DNA from: Maylandia zebra
Lineage: Eukaryota; Chordata; Actinopteri; Cichliformes; Cichlidae
Length of the DNA: 64,000 nt
Reading direction: 5' to 3'
Assembly (NCBI RefSeq): GCF_041146795.1
Contig: NC_135177.1
Coordinates: 23,224,560-23,288,559 of the forward strand
The translations under genes and the position numbers were made by a program. The notes under the pieces were generated by a model, which saw only the letters and a list, made by a program, of their open reading frames with translations, was not told where the DNA came from and searched no databases. Numbering within the stretch: position 1 is the stretch's first letter; the number at the start of each line of letters is the position of its first letter. Of the stretch, positions 35,501 to 47,260 are shown piece after piece.

Positions 35501-38500
35501 CCACACCACTGGAGCAGAGTACCTTTAGCACTGTAAAAGCTGACTGGATGAGAACTGGATCTGCACCTCTCCATATGACCTGATTTCCCATGAGCACGTG
35601 CCAGGCTAGCTGTCGAAAGTCAGGAGCCCCGAGGACCTGCCGAACGAACCACAATGTTTACCAAGCAACAGCTCACAGACATAGTGTATGAGCTATTTTT
35701 TTAACCAATATGCATCACTTTACCATATAAATGATTGTAAAAACACGTATTTTTCTTTATTCAATCTCAGTTTTCTATCGCTGTTCATGATTAAGTTGGG
35801 TATACATTAGCAAACTACAAATGTGCTTAAGTTCACCTGTCTCAAATGCCTCAGTGACCTAAATTTTGGACCAGGTAATTCATCCAGTTTTGTATCATCG
35901 CTCAGGAAGTTGTGGGCCAGCTCGGTCTCTGACAGGTGTCTCTGCGTCTTTGAAGCACCTCCTTCTGCTCCCTCCCAGCAGCTCATTTCCTCCTCTTGCT
36001 CTTTAAAACACATGACATTAAAAAACAGAAAAAGCAAATGCTTTCAAGCAAAGGTTCATTACAAATGTGGGGAATTTCCGTAGGAAACTGATAAACGGCG
36101 GTTCATACACCACACGAGTCATACCTACACAACTATCATCATAGTGCACACATGAGGATAGCTACCCACTGTTTCCAAAACAAAAAAAACAGACTCTGTT
36201 AGTAACACCTATGACCTGCACTGCATAGCGACCACATTACTAAGTACAGTGTTTCAACTACTTGGTAACACAAATATCCGGCCAACTCACATGATAGCAA
36301 CCCTGTTCATTTATTCATGTAGTCATGGTCAACATGACCTGCTGACGTTTAAAGTGATCATCATAATGGGGAAGAAAGGTGATTTATGAGACTTTCAATG
36401 TTGCATGGTGGGCTGTGGCCTGATCTTAGCAGTTCAGAAACTGCTGATGTTCCCACACAACCACACAGAGTTTACAGAGAATGGAAAAAAAAGAAGAAAA
36501 TACCCAGTAAAGAAAAAAGAAAAAAAAAGAGAAAAGAAAATATACAGTAAGGAGCAGTTCTCTAGGTGAAAATGCCTTGTTGACATCAGAGGAGAATCAC
36601 CAAAACTGGACAACTTCCAATTGGAAACTTGGAAAAATACTGCCTAGTGATGAGTCTCACTTTCCGCTGCAATATTCAGATAGTAGGGTCAGAATAAATA
36701 ACATGAACCCATCCTGTCCTTCATCAACAGTTCAGGCAGCTGCTTGTGGTTTGGCCCACATTTTTTGGATTCTTAGTACCAATAAAGAACCATTTAATTG
36801 CCACAGCTAAGATCGGTATTGTTTACTTATTGTTATAAATGCATTGTCATAAATCTGAAGATACTGTGTGATGTTGTCATGTCATTATGAACCAAAATCT
36901 CTGAGGAATGATTCCAGCACCTTGATGAATCTTTGTCACAAATAATTAAAGCACTTCTAAAGGTAAAACAGGACTCAACCATCTCCTAGCAAAGTCTATG
37001 TAATGAGTGTCCATTTGGTGTATAAATGAACAGATTCTTGGTCAAATGACCCAGAATAGGATTTAAAATTACAGAGCTAATACTGTCAGAGAAAGTTTCA
37101 CTGTAAATGTTGGGTTTCTTTTTTTGTACATGATATTACTGAACACTGACTGGAATTGTGTAAACTCTCTGGAAAGTTGGGATGCTTTAGTGAATCACTG
37201 TTTTTCTGGCGTCTCTCCACAGACTTGTCTGGTGATTCACACTTTCACCAGAGCTTTCTCAGTCAGATGATAACAACCATAAGCATGTTGTTCAAACTAA
37301 TGACATGATGTCATGAGTTTAGGTTAATTTAGGAACAAAATGAACCTTACCACATCTAAAAGAAGTGGTTTTTAAACTTTTTCACACACGTTCCACTTCA
37401 GAAGCTGAGTCAAGGTGACACTGCACATTTTTTTAAACCAATCATCAACAAGAAAAAAAGATGCACGTTGAATTTTGTTTAAAAGCTTCAGCAATTTACA
37501 TCAGAAATCTCCTTTTCGCCTATTTTACTTTTAAATGCATTTTTTTCAACTTCATATTTTTCAACTGGTTTTCTGAGCCCCACCTGTGGGACCTCAGAGA
37601 ACCACAAGAATTTGCTGGTTAGATTATCCTTCTGCACTGGAACACAGTTCATGTTCCAGGGTAGAATAATTGCACAGCCAACATCTTTAATGACTTTAAA
37701 AAATAAGAATTGGGTGCACCAGTTTGGCTATAGCTGGTGCACCCAATTCTTATTTGGCTATTCACTGTTGCGCTGAAGGTTCTACAAAGTCTTTACTTGC
37801 CAAGCCCTATTAATTTTCTCTCGTTGCCAGCATAAAGAGATTTGTTTGACAGCACTCATTGGATGAACCACTACTCAGAACAATGGGAAAGTCAAAGGAA
37901 CTCAGGGAAGATCTAAGAAGAAGAACTGCAGATTTACACAAGCTGGGACGGTCTCTTGGATCCATTCTAACCAACAGATCAGAAAATACACAGATTCGAA
38001 GGTTATCAGTTAAAACCATTGTACGCAAGTACAAATTATTCAGATATGTCACCACTTTACCAGGTTCTGTAAGAAGACCCATACTGTCACCGTCAGTTGA
38101 TACTGGAAGACTTGAGCCAGGAAGCACCAAGGCTCAAGTCTGCCTTGAAATGTCAAGCATTGTGCTGTAAGACCTTTTGACTGACAGTCAAATAATAAGT
38201 TGTACAAAGTGGATAGGATAATGAAGAAGGATGACTAACTCCACACAGTTGGTATTCCCACAGGATAAACACATCAAACCTGGTTTTGGAAGGGATAAAG
38301 CAGGCTAACACTAAGCATCTGAAATGACCTTCCCAAAGCCCTGACCTCACTCAGAAAATCTGTGGACTATGCTTATAAGCTGAGCTGATTCAACAAACCA
38401 ACAAATCTAAATGAACTCTGCCAAGAAGATGGGTCAACTACCCAGCCCCCAAAATATGCCAGATACTTATTGAGCAATTAAGGTGCAACTTCCTAAGGAA

Positions 38501-40005
38501 CATTAAACCAAATTTTAGAGGGAGTGTATGTATATATTTGAGTCTGTATGTATACTTTTGACACTGTGTGGATTCGAGAAAATCCCAAATAAATTCAATC
38601 TTGTACATTCAGTTCTTGCTTTTTAAAGTCATTAAAGATGTCATTCCACTGTGGAAAAAATAACAGTTCAAACGAATCATTTAAAGCCCAAAATTACTAT
38701 GAGATTCATGTTCATGATGAGTGTATGCAAACTTCTGATCACAACTGTATATGCATAAATAAATATCACGCCTCTTAATCGAGGTCAATGCATCTACCCG
38801 TTTGTCTCTCTATGAGCACCAGAGTGTCCTCGGTGGGGGCTCCTTCCAGGAGCTTCTCCGTCAGACGGCTACCACAAGCTTTAAGTAACCTGGAAGTGAG
38901 GTGAGACCACTCATTAGCCGGGTGAGAGACTGACTGGAAAAAGAAGAACAGTTTCTTTGAACCTAATGACTCACCAGCTAAAGGAGGAGTGCAGGCTGGC
39001 CCAGAGGTTAGGATGCTGGGTGAGCGAAGTCAGCGATCGGGCTGCATTGCCGCTCCTTTGGTGTGGAAAAACTGCAGGTGAAAATGCACTGTTCATCCTC
39101 ACAGCTCGCTGGGGACAAACTCCCTGTTCATTGTCAAACACCTAATGGAAAGGACAGTCCAAAGACATCAGAAGCACTAATAAGTCTGCTGAGTTTATTA
39201 TGTTTATATACGTGCTCTACCTTTAGAGCTGTGCTCTGCAGACTCTGTATAGTAAGCTTCAGGTGACGCAGCAGGAAAGGCCAGGAGTTTATAAGGTAGA
39301 TTCTGTCCATGGCTACCATAACAATACTGTACCAACGCTGGAAGCCTCTAGCGAGACTGTCTTTGATAAAGAAGGTGTGTGAGAACACAAATCCATGTTG
39401 CTCGTCTCCAAAAAAAATGGGCCCTTCACGTCCGGGACACACCTGACACCAAAACAAACAGAAAACACAACGAAGTATATCAGTAATCAGCCGATTAAAG
39501 CCCACAGACAACACCCACATAAACATGTCACTAATTACCTCACAGCTGAGACTGCGTACGCAAGCCTGTCGGACCACGCTGAAAAGCTGGGGCTGTCTGG
39601 GGTGCTGGTGACTAAGGAAGCGGATGCCTGTTTCATCATCAATGCTAACAAAGCCCGGGTGAGATGCAGGCAAGGATCGGCAACCCTACGAGACAAAGAA
39701 AAAAGGAAATCAGTACTTTAAGGCTGAAAATTAATGAAGGAACAAATAAAGCGAGGGATCCAAGCATCTGATAAAGTCACAGTCAGGCCCCTTCTACTCA
39801 CCTCACACATTTCTTTCTGTGTGGCTGAGCTGTTGGCCTTCATGGTTAGACCTTCACCATCACGGTCACCATCTCGGTCCCCTGGCATTTGGGCACCTAC
39901 CTGGGATGAAGGGGATGGGGAAGGCGGGTGTAGTGCCTCAGTGCAGAACAGGGTTCGAGGGCCATGGAGCTCACAGAAGTGACAGAGAGCCACCAGAGCA
40001 TTCAT
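32503..40005 (-). CDS. flcn: Folliculin, Rag GTPase-activating protein
   Basis: Eleven coding exons join in phase to 556 residues: 39802-40005, 39539-39685, 39221-39442, 38975-39141, 38798-38889, 35837-36000, 35523-35636, 34983-35106, 34746-34871, 33123-33225, 32503-32710 (human 579 aa). [20 protein letters not shown] opens the longin domain; [18 protein letters not shown] and [15 protein letters not shown] follow. The Arg of SLAR (about residue 149) matches human Arg164, the arginine finger for RagC/D. The C-terminal DENN part includes [31 protein letters not shown] and [15 protein letters not shown]. With FNIP partners, FLCN acts at lysosomes to regulate mTORC1 and TFEB/TFE3. The N-terminal acidic linker is shorter than in human. 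The ATG directly follows an acceptor, so exon 1 is non-coding. Confidence 0.96.
33675..33900 (+). mobile_element. hAT-like transposon end fragment
   Basis: The 'aggggtgtcaaactcgtttc' segment followed by 'gcgggcgacatacagcc' is a degraded copy of a widespread vertebrate hAT-type terminal sequence. It sits in flcn intron 10. The inner boundary is unclear. Confidence 0.5.
36275..37015 (+). mobile_element. Degraded Tc1/mariner element (copy 1) in flcn intron 6
   Basis: Sequence follows the Tc1 transposase gene order: 'cagttcagaaactgctgat', 'gtttacagagaatgg', 'aatgccttgttgacatcaga', then after an internal deletion 'gatgagtctcactttccgct' and 'accaaaatctctgaggaatg'. A 'ccggccaactcac' segment at about 36280 resembles the terminal repeat. 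It is frame-broken and inactive. Confidence 0.75.
37701..37755. repeat. Perfect 21-bp inverted repeat, 13-nt spacer
   Basis: The left arm 37701-37721 (from AAATAAGAATTGGGTGCACC) and the right arm 37735-37755 are exact reverse complements. In addition TTTGGCTAT is directly repeated at 37723-37731 and 37753-37761. This combination fits a template-switch insertion. Confidence 0.9.
37795..38750 (+). mobile_element. Degraded Tc1-like element (copy 2) in flcn intron 6
   Basis: An open frame begins [14 protein letters not shown] and contains [10 protein letters not shown], both typical of the paired-type DNA-binding N-terminus of fish Tc1-like transposases. The catalytic DDE part is broken by stops. 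The 3' end, 'gtgtatgcaaacttctgatc' near 38720-38740, resembles a Tc1 terminal repeat. It is of a different subfamily from copy 1. Confidence 0.8.
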
Positions 40006-40159
40006 CTGAAAGAACAAGACAAGTTTTCATATGTTTACTGTGCTAAAGATGTCTGATTTAGATCAGGACACCTACATCTAGTTCTGGTTAATCACTGACG
40101 TTACCAGATTACACTGGGGTTAAAATACGGGTACAAGTGGCAGTATGAGACGGTCTTAC

Positions 40160-40235
40160 CTTCAGTGCAGAACCACGTTCAACAAATGACTGGTGACACT
40201 TCACAAAGAGGTATTCATTGGACGTAGTGTTCAAA
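40160..40235 (-). other. flcn: Probable flcn non-coding first exon
   Basis: A minus-strand donor (GAAG|GTAAGA, exon end at 40160) lies 154 bases upstream of the acceptor that immediately precedes the flcn ATG. The exon's 5' limit is not visible. Confidence 0.5.
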
Positions 40236-40945
40236 AAGCCGTGCCGTTAAAAAAATAACAGCGCCGTGAAACAAAATTAAATCTTCATCGAGCCTGTATT
40301 TTAAAAAGCCATCGTTCCTAACATTTTAATTGAGGCTTTCTACACTTTTTTGTCCTTTGTGTAGCTGTCAGCAGGCAACAAAAACAGACCTCGTCACATG
40401 ATGCAGAGTCACGCGCTCCGGCACAAGTGACGCGTGGCTGCCAACTGCTGCTCATTTTCTCAGTTTTATCCGTCGAATCAAAAACATCTTTAATGCTTTA
40501 CCAGTGACGCGAAAGCACGCGAACATATTTAAGAGTTTTTCGACTTTTCTGTGTTCCAATATCAGGCTTTATGTACGACAAACGAGCCATTCCTCGGCAA
40601 ACGAAAAAGTGGAACTACATTACCCATAACCCAATCTGGTATAACAAACATGGGGTTAAAGGGCAATAAAAAAAAAAGTCGGAACTGTTTTCATTGAAGG
40701 TTTGTGTACTACAAGGTATGTTCCGGTTGATTTATAAGCGTATATATGGTTTGATTATGCTATCTTAGCAGACTAGCTGGTTTATTAGCTTTTCTTTTAA
40801 CACTGTACAACGTTAATCCGTCACTTCCGCATTAAAACATGAAATTTTTATAGGTGTGTCACTCTTAAGTAGTCAACAAAGAGATAACTTGCACACAGTG
40901 AGTGACACGGCAGATTTTTCTGACTTTTAAATCTCAGATCTTAGG
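40236..40945. promoter_or_regulatory. Bidirectional promoter region of flcn and leng9
   Basis: flcn (minus) and leng9 (plus) are head to head, with ATGs 940 bases apart. Between them the presumed flcn leader exon ends at 40160, and a presumed leng9 leader exon ends at the donor CAAG|GTATGT (40715). An acceptor at 40937 leads into the leng9 ATG exon. CpG-containing sequence at 40390-40520 is a likely shared start region. No TATA box is evident. Confidence 0.5.
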
Positions 40946-43900
40946 ATGGCTTCAGGTGGATCAGGAGTTCCCCCCACCGACCCGACTGACACACCGAGTC
41001 CACAGGCAGGGGTCCCCGCTGACTCTCAGAGTGGCAAAGACACCCCAAAAGCCAAAGGAGGTAAATCAGTTTCGCACATTTACTATATGTAATCTAAAGT
41101 GAGTCTGTGAAAGCTTCTAAGGTGGTTTGAAACACATCTTGTTATTAGACATGTACAGTAAAACCCTGCTGGTTGACTCATATGATTACACCAGCTTATT
41201 ATTTTCCTAGTAATCCACTTGTAAATCATATTGTTCAGCCTGTGGTGTGAGTTCTGGCCAGGTCTTAGTTTTGTAATCGCGTGGCCGGATCCTCTTATCA
41301 TCAGAAGGGGGGCTGAAGGATGGAGTCCAGTACTGTATTGAACTGTTTCCTACATTTTTCACGTCCTGCTGGGCCACTCTGCTTACCTGGAAATGTTTCC
41401 GGATTGACTGACTCTGATCTGCCCGCTTCTGCTCCCACTCGGAACTCAGCGGACTAATCTGTGGATTAACTTTATTTATACTAAAGAATTTCAAAGTTGT
41501 AATGTTTAATTTTATGCTTAGACATTTACTTATAGGCATTCAATTTAAGAGAGTTGAAAACTCTCCCAAAACTTGTGGCTGATCCAGACAACCATCTCCC
41601 TTTCTAATAAATAACTCAGAGCTAATAAGTAAAGTATTTGTGTCATGAGTCACGTCCATTTCTCCTGTCTCTAAATAGTATTGCAGGATGCGTGTTATTT
41701 GGGTGTAAAGGCAACTTCGTCATGTACAGCATACTTGGCTGACATTTGAGTCCTCTGAGTTGAGTCACTGCCACCTGTCATATGATAATACTCAGTGGAA
41801 GTGGACTGGAGATGGACTGTACACATCATTTTCTCCATGCCTCTTTCTCACTCATTTATTTATGACACAGCATGGTAACGGGAATGATAAGAGGGTTTTC
41901 TAATAAATGGACAGACGATAAGGAATCCTTTTTCCAGATGTCTGTGTGAGTGACACAGATTGATGCGGAAGCTCATATAAGGCATCAGCCAAAATGTAAA
42001 CACACGCAGAAGCAAACGGTGAAAATCTACATGAACAAAAATCAGAAAGAAAAGTACTGCACAGCTCTCATGGCTGATCTGACAGGTGCTCATCGGTGGT
42101 AGCAGTAGAAAAAACAAAATCCAAGAGAACTTGCTCAGTATTATGTGGTGCAAGGATAATCATATACAGTAAAAGCCCTGTGGTACTTCATCAGGATCTC
42201 AGATTTCTTTCTTCCATTTTACTTTAAGAATGAACTTAAAACTTGTAATTTTACCAGAGGCCAAAGTGGCTCATTTGTTTTCTATGGTTACAATTACACC
42301 ACATAATTTTACAAATTTTTCATGGATTTTGTTCTAAGTAGAAACATACTACATCTTCTGAAAGTATGGTATAAGTAGCACATGTGTGATCTGATATTGT
42401 TCATTTATCAATCATATCGCTTTGCTGAACACTTTAACTTAACAGCGACTACAGTCTAATAGATGAAGATAGTTTCACTGATAGTGAAAACTACTATAAA
42501 CTAACAGGGTGTAAATTTCCTCTGTTTTACAGCTGGGATCAATGTGAAGAAATACAATCTTAGAACTCGCAGTTTTTGGAAGTTGGACTTTTTGTAGGAT
42601 TCAGCGTAGCCCATGACCCAGTCACACAGGGTCAGCAAGGAAGTACATTTGGGTAGTGATGTTGTTTCTTATGAAACTCACTTGTTTTAACTTTAAAACA
42701 CCATCACCTCTGTGGATCGGCTTGTTTTGCAAAGAGAAAGCACAACTGAATCAGGAAGAAACTAAAATGAAAGGTGTCTGTCTAAATTTGGCAGAATTCT
42801 TGTGAACTTGCAGACTGACACCAGCCACACTCTTTTTTTTTTTTTAGAGATCTAAAGAGGGGCACAGCATTTTTACAGCTACAATTTAAAAATAACATAA
42901 ATAAATAAATAAAATAGATTCATAATATAAATCTAAGTCAGTTATGCTAATAAATTATGCAGCAATCTTAGCAGAAGATTACAAGTTTCTCACATTGACT
43001 TTTTTGGCCTGTGAAAATGAACAAGGGGCCTGGGTAAAAGTCAGCTCTACGGTTCTAGTGGTCCAATGGCGAAAAACATTATTTTGAGTACTGCCTTATT
43101 GTAGCAAAGACGGGTACCTAAAATTACGAGTGACCATAAAAGATGTAACATGCCTTGGGACTGCTTTAAACAAAACCTGTTGATCTCTGCTGCCATTACA
43201 TTGTTTTTTTCTGACATAGTTTGAATGCAGAAGAAAGGATGAAATGCTGCATGACTTCTGTTCAGTGTTATTAAACGTTGGCTCTTTTTATTTTTAACCT
43301 TTTGTTCTGTCTCTCCCTCTGGTGCCCTGTCTTTCAGAGTCAGCAGAATGTTGCAAGGATGGAGCCAAAGTGTGCCAGTTTTTCCGGATAGGAAAATGTC
43401 ATTTTGGCCTCAGATGCCGTTTAGCTCACAGGTTTGCTCTCCTTACTTTATTCAGAAAAGTCATCAGAAGCATAAATGAGGATTTATAGTTTTTTCCAGA
43501 TCATTTCTTGGCATCTTGTGGATTTATTTTCAAAATTAACACAAAAGACTTTGGAAATTATTGTAGAATAGCTGCTGTTTATCTTCAGATCACAGATGTT
43601 AGAAGCTTGGTTTGGAGACAGAGAGACATGGATGTAAATATCTTTGGAATGACCTTTTGTCTGCATTTTTTTTTTTTTATCTGCAGGACAGTTGGCTAGA
43701 TATGATGAATACTCTCACTGATGAAATTTCTGTCTCAATCTCCTTGTCTCTGCATTTTTTCCACTGCCGCTCTCTTTCTTAGTGACCCATTACAGGATGA
43801 TTCAGGGGCTCTGTGTCCTGGTGTGGATGAAAAACAGGAAGAAGAAAAACACAAGAACAAGAAGGGCAGTGTGAATAAAGTGCCAAAGCCAAAACACAAC

Positions 43901-46250
43901 GAGAGAAGAGGTGACTCCGCATTTATTTAACTTTCTGTGAGATCATACTTCCATGAGACCAATTACGCTTTATACTCTTGGAACTTGTCCGTTCACTTTT
44001 TTTTAACTGTTTCTCTTCAGCAGAGGTGAACAAAAAGCCTCGTATGCGCACAGCAGATGAAGTGATCTCCCGGATCCTGTGGGACCCATCGGTGGACGCA
44101 TCAGAATTTGTAGTGGGCTATGTGGATCGATTCCTTGGCGTGCTGGAGCGCCCCTTCTGTGACTTCAACTGGGAGACCAACCCATGTGACTGTGATTACA
44201 CTGTTGAGCTGGCCCTGCCCAGACACAGGATCCAGTACTTCACTTACAGAGGGCACCGTGTCTGGGACCGCCACACCAGGACTGACCGAGTTTTCGGTTC
44301 CACAGGTCAATCTCTGGCTCCCCCCTTTGGAGGGGAAGAGGAAGTAAGAGGTAGGAGAAGCAGCTTTGGTGGTGCCAGACCTTACATGTGACCACATGCA
44401 TTCTGCAAGATGACTGAATGTTACGTTTTGTTTTAGAAGAAAATACAGCAGCGCTTGAAACAACTAACGAGCAGCCACCTGCAGAGGAAGAGAAGCCGAA
44501 TGAGACAAATATTCACACCCCTGAGTCTGCACCACCACCACCACCAGAGTGTACAGGAAACACTTCTCAGGAACAACAGGAGTCACGAGGACCATGTGTT
44601 GTGGAGGAGGCTGCAGATAGGTCTGGTGTTCGTGTTGCTCGTTTAAATATAACTCAGAACAGATCTTAAGTAAAAGAACCCCCACCCCCACCCCCCAAAT
44701 CATTGTTAGCATCTACACATTGTTTTCCCAAATCACTTTGTGCTAAATGTTAAAACACTTAAAATGAGAAAGATGCTTGAGGATCTTCAGCATCAGTGAT
44801 TTGAGGCAGAATATAAGGGTGGGGGTATATTATAGTAAGAAATTTAAATCAGACCGTTTCTGATTGGAGCATTCAAATGGCATGTTACTATCTAGAGGTC
44901 TGAGGACCTCCACCCACATCTCTTTCACTCACACCTCTGCATCAGGAAGACGAGAATAAGAGAAAAGCTGTGTGTGTGTGTATGTGTTAGTCCCCATAGG
45001 GAAATAGTTCCTCTGCATTTAACCCATTCACCCAGTGAAGCAGTGGGCAGCCACCAGTGTAGCGCCCGGGGAGCAGTGTGTAGGGACGGTACCTTGCTCA
45101 GGGGTACCTCAGGGTAGCCGTTCAGTGGAGTCGAACCCCCGACCTTCCGATCATGGGGCCACCACTCTACCTACTGAGCTATCCCTGCTGAGAAATGCAC
45201 TCCAGTTATAGCTTGCCTTCCTCAAATAACAACCTCATTCAGGCTTTTGTGACACATGTTAGGTATGTAACAAGCTGTAAGAGAATGAAAAGAACTTGCA
45301 ATTAGAAGTTAGAGAATGGATTTTTCAAAATGTGTGTTTACAGCTGGCTCTTTATTGATTTTGCTCACCTGCTTTGATTCCAGACATCAGGTTTCAGCAG
45401 ATCAGAGTTCCTCAACCGAAGAGGAGGCACCGGGTGTAAAAGAGGAGGGTGAGGGGGAGATTCTGCCAGAATGGGAGGAAAGCTGGGAAGGCCATGAAGA
45501 CTGTATAGTGAGTACAGCACATCTCACCGTGAAATCTTGCTTTTACACTGTATGTTATGTTATTTGAATGTTCCCTTTCTGCTACAGAGTTATCCTGCAG
45601 CCCAACAAGTTAGCAAGAATCCATCTGTACCTCTGGAGCAGAGAGAAGAGAAGCGTGGTGGTCGCCCCCCTAAGAAGAGACCCACACACTTCATCACCTT
45701 CCGGGCCAACACTCCTGCCATCCTCTCCTGTTTCCAGCAGTTGCAGAAGGAGCTCACCTCCCTCATACCTTCCTCTGCTCCTCACTGGCAAACCGCCTCC
45801 AGCCTTCACGTCACCCTGTGCCTCCTGGTGCTGCACAGCCCCGCTGAGGTGGCGGCTGCTGGGGAGATCCTCCAACGGTTTGCACAACTGGACCGAAACC
45901 CGCCGGTAGCTGTGACCTTTCCTGTGAAGCTGAAACATTTCAATGGGAAGGTGCTGTACGTGAGTCCTCAGCCTCAGCTCCACCTACAGCAGCTCAACAG
46001 CGGTCTGCAGGAGGCCTACAGGAAAGAGGGTTTTCTTCACAGGGACTCCTACAACCCACGCTACCACCTCAGCCTGGCCAGGGTACTGGACAGGGAGGCC
46101 GAGAGGATATTTGAAGGTGTGGGGGACCTGAGGGTGGGGAAGGGCTTAAACTTTGGGCGTCTGCCAGTTAACACCTTACACCTTTGTGCCATGGGCGGCT
46201 CTAAAGTAGACGGTTTTTATGAGAGGGTGTGCACGGTAACACTTCGATGA
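40946..46250 (+). CDS. leng9: LENG9: CCCH zinc finger, MJ1316/DUF504 and 2H phosphoesterase domains
   Basis: Seven exons join in phase to 544 residues: 40946-41060, 43338-43431, 43783-43910, 44024-44350, 44437-44620, 45384-45507, 45588-46250 (human 501 aa). Residues 51-69 form a CCCH finger (C51-x7-C59-x5-C65-x3-H69). Residues about 120-205 form the MJ1316/DUF504 domain (RTADEVISRILWDPSVDASE, then VGYVDRFLGVLERPF), predicted to recognise RNA cyclic ends. An acidic, Pro-rich linker follows. The last exon is an AKAP7-NLS-type 2H domain with both catalytic motifs, H398-V-T and H484-L-S. The makeup suggests an RNA-end-binding or processing enzyme; its substrate is not known to me. Exon 4 has a CAGCAG tandem acceptor. 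Intron 1 is over 2 kb and otherwise empty. Confidence 0.93.
41061..43337. other. leng9 intron 1, nothing recognised
   Basis: An AT-rich intron of about 2.3 kb. I saw no extra exon and no repeat that I can name with confidence. Confidence 0.5.
44970..45190 (-). mobile_element. tRNA-derived SINE in leng9 intron 5
   Basis: Read on the minus strand, the head starts at about 45190 and carries an A box (TAGCTCAGTAGGTAGAGTGG, about 45163-45182) and a B box within GGTCGGGGGTTCGACTCC (45127-45144), as in a tRNA gene. It is followed by a conserved SINE body (gggcgctacactggtggctg; ggttaaatgcagagg) and a simple GT-rich tail. It is not a functional tRNA, as the acceptor stem does not close. Confidence 0.8.
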
Positions 46251-47260
46251 TAAAGAAGTCTGATTTGCAGACATTACTGGGTGCAATAAGCCACGCCTTT
46301 AAGGTGTCGCGGATAAATACAACAAAATAAAACTAGTACCGGTACCGAAAAAAAGAAGATTTATTCATAACACACGTGAAAAGACCCAGGAAAACCGAGT
46401 TAACGATAAAAACGATAACAAAATAACGCTGAAAACCGATTAAAAACCCTCAAAACCATACATTTCATACCTGAGCCTCAACTCTCGCGGCCCGGTACCA
46501 AACGACTCACGGACCGGTACCGGTCCGAGGCCCGGGGGTTGGGGACCGCTGTGTTAAGGTACTAAATCTCATGTTTCATATTTCTAGATGAGATATAGAG
46601 GAAAGAAAAGGGCGGGGATGGGCTGTAAACATCACTAAAGCTTAAAACAACATCCTGGCTACAATACAACATATAAATAATTAATCCACAATTTAAAAAA
46701 AAAACTGCTTAAGGTGCTGAAGTTTTTAGAGCAGCAGTCCATTTTAAAAATGTTAGCTCCGGTTCTTTTAGCCATGGATCTTTACTGCACAGTTTTCATG
46801 TTATAGTGTCCTCAGTGTCATCAGCCTGCTTAAATTCTGGTTCACTGGTGAATTCAGTGGTTGTGATGTTTTATTTGTTACAGCTAATCATATTTGGGGG
46901 AAAATCCAGAAACGAATCCATAATTGTTTAATAATCAATAAGCCAAATAATGTTTTGCTTGGAGAGCCTTTTTTATGTAGAGACAGTAAAAACCATGAAG
47001 AACTGTTTGTGCAAACATGAGCTGGAGCTCAATAATATTTATGTCTAATTGACTCGGGACCATGAGTTTGATAATATCAATATTGTTTTTATTTCTATGA
47101 AGAACTTTAAGAATGTTTTAATTGGTCATCTGTTTTTCTTGGTGCAGAAATGCTTGTTATACTTTATATCTGATGGGCCTAATGATTGGGGTTAACTTTG
47201 ACCTGTAAGCATGCTTAATTTACACTGTTTTACTACTGCACAGACAATAAATTTGAAGCT
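46251..47260 (+). other. leng9 3' UTR
   Basis: AATAAA at 47246-47251 marks the likely end, giving an approximately 1-kb UTR. It contains a hAT fragment (46305-46551). No other coding frame is seen. Confidence 0.55.
46305..46551 (-). mobile_element. hAT-type transposon fragment in leng9 3' UTR
   Basis: The right end, read on the minus strand, is CAGCGGTCCCCAACCCCC followed by a palindromic GGACCGGTACCGGTCC, a well-known hAT terminus in fish and other vertebrates. The left part (ataaaactagtaccggtacc) is also typical of this family. TTAAGG flanks both ends (46299-46304 and 46554-46559), perhaps a decayed 8-bp target duplication. No transposase remains. Confidence 0.7.

Noticed and set aside
45127-45190. 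tRNA gene
   Set aside because: A and B boxes are present, but the stems do not close as in a tRNA, and SINE body sequence follows directly.
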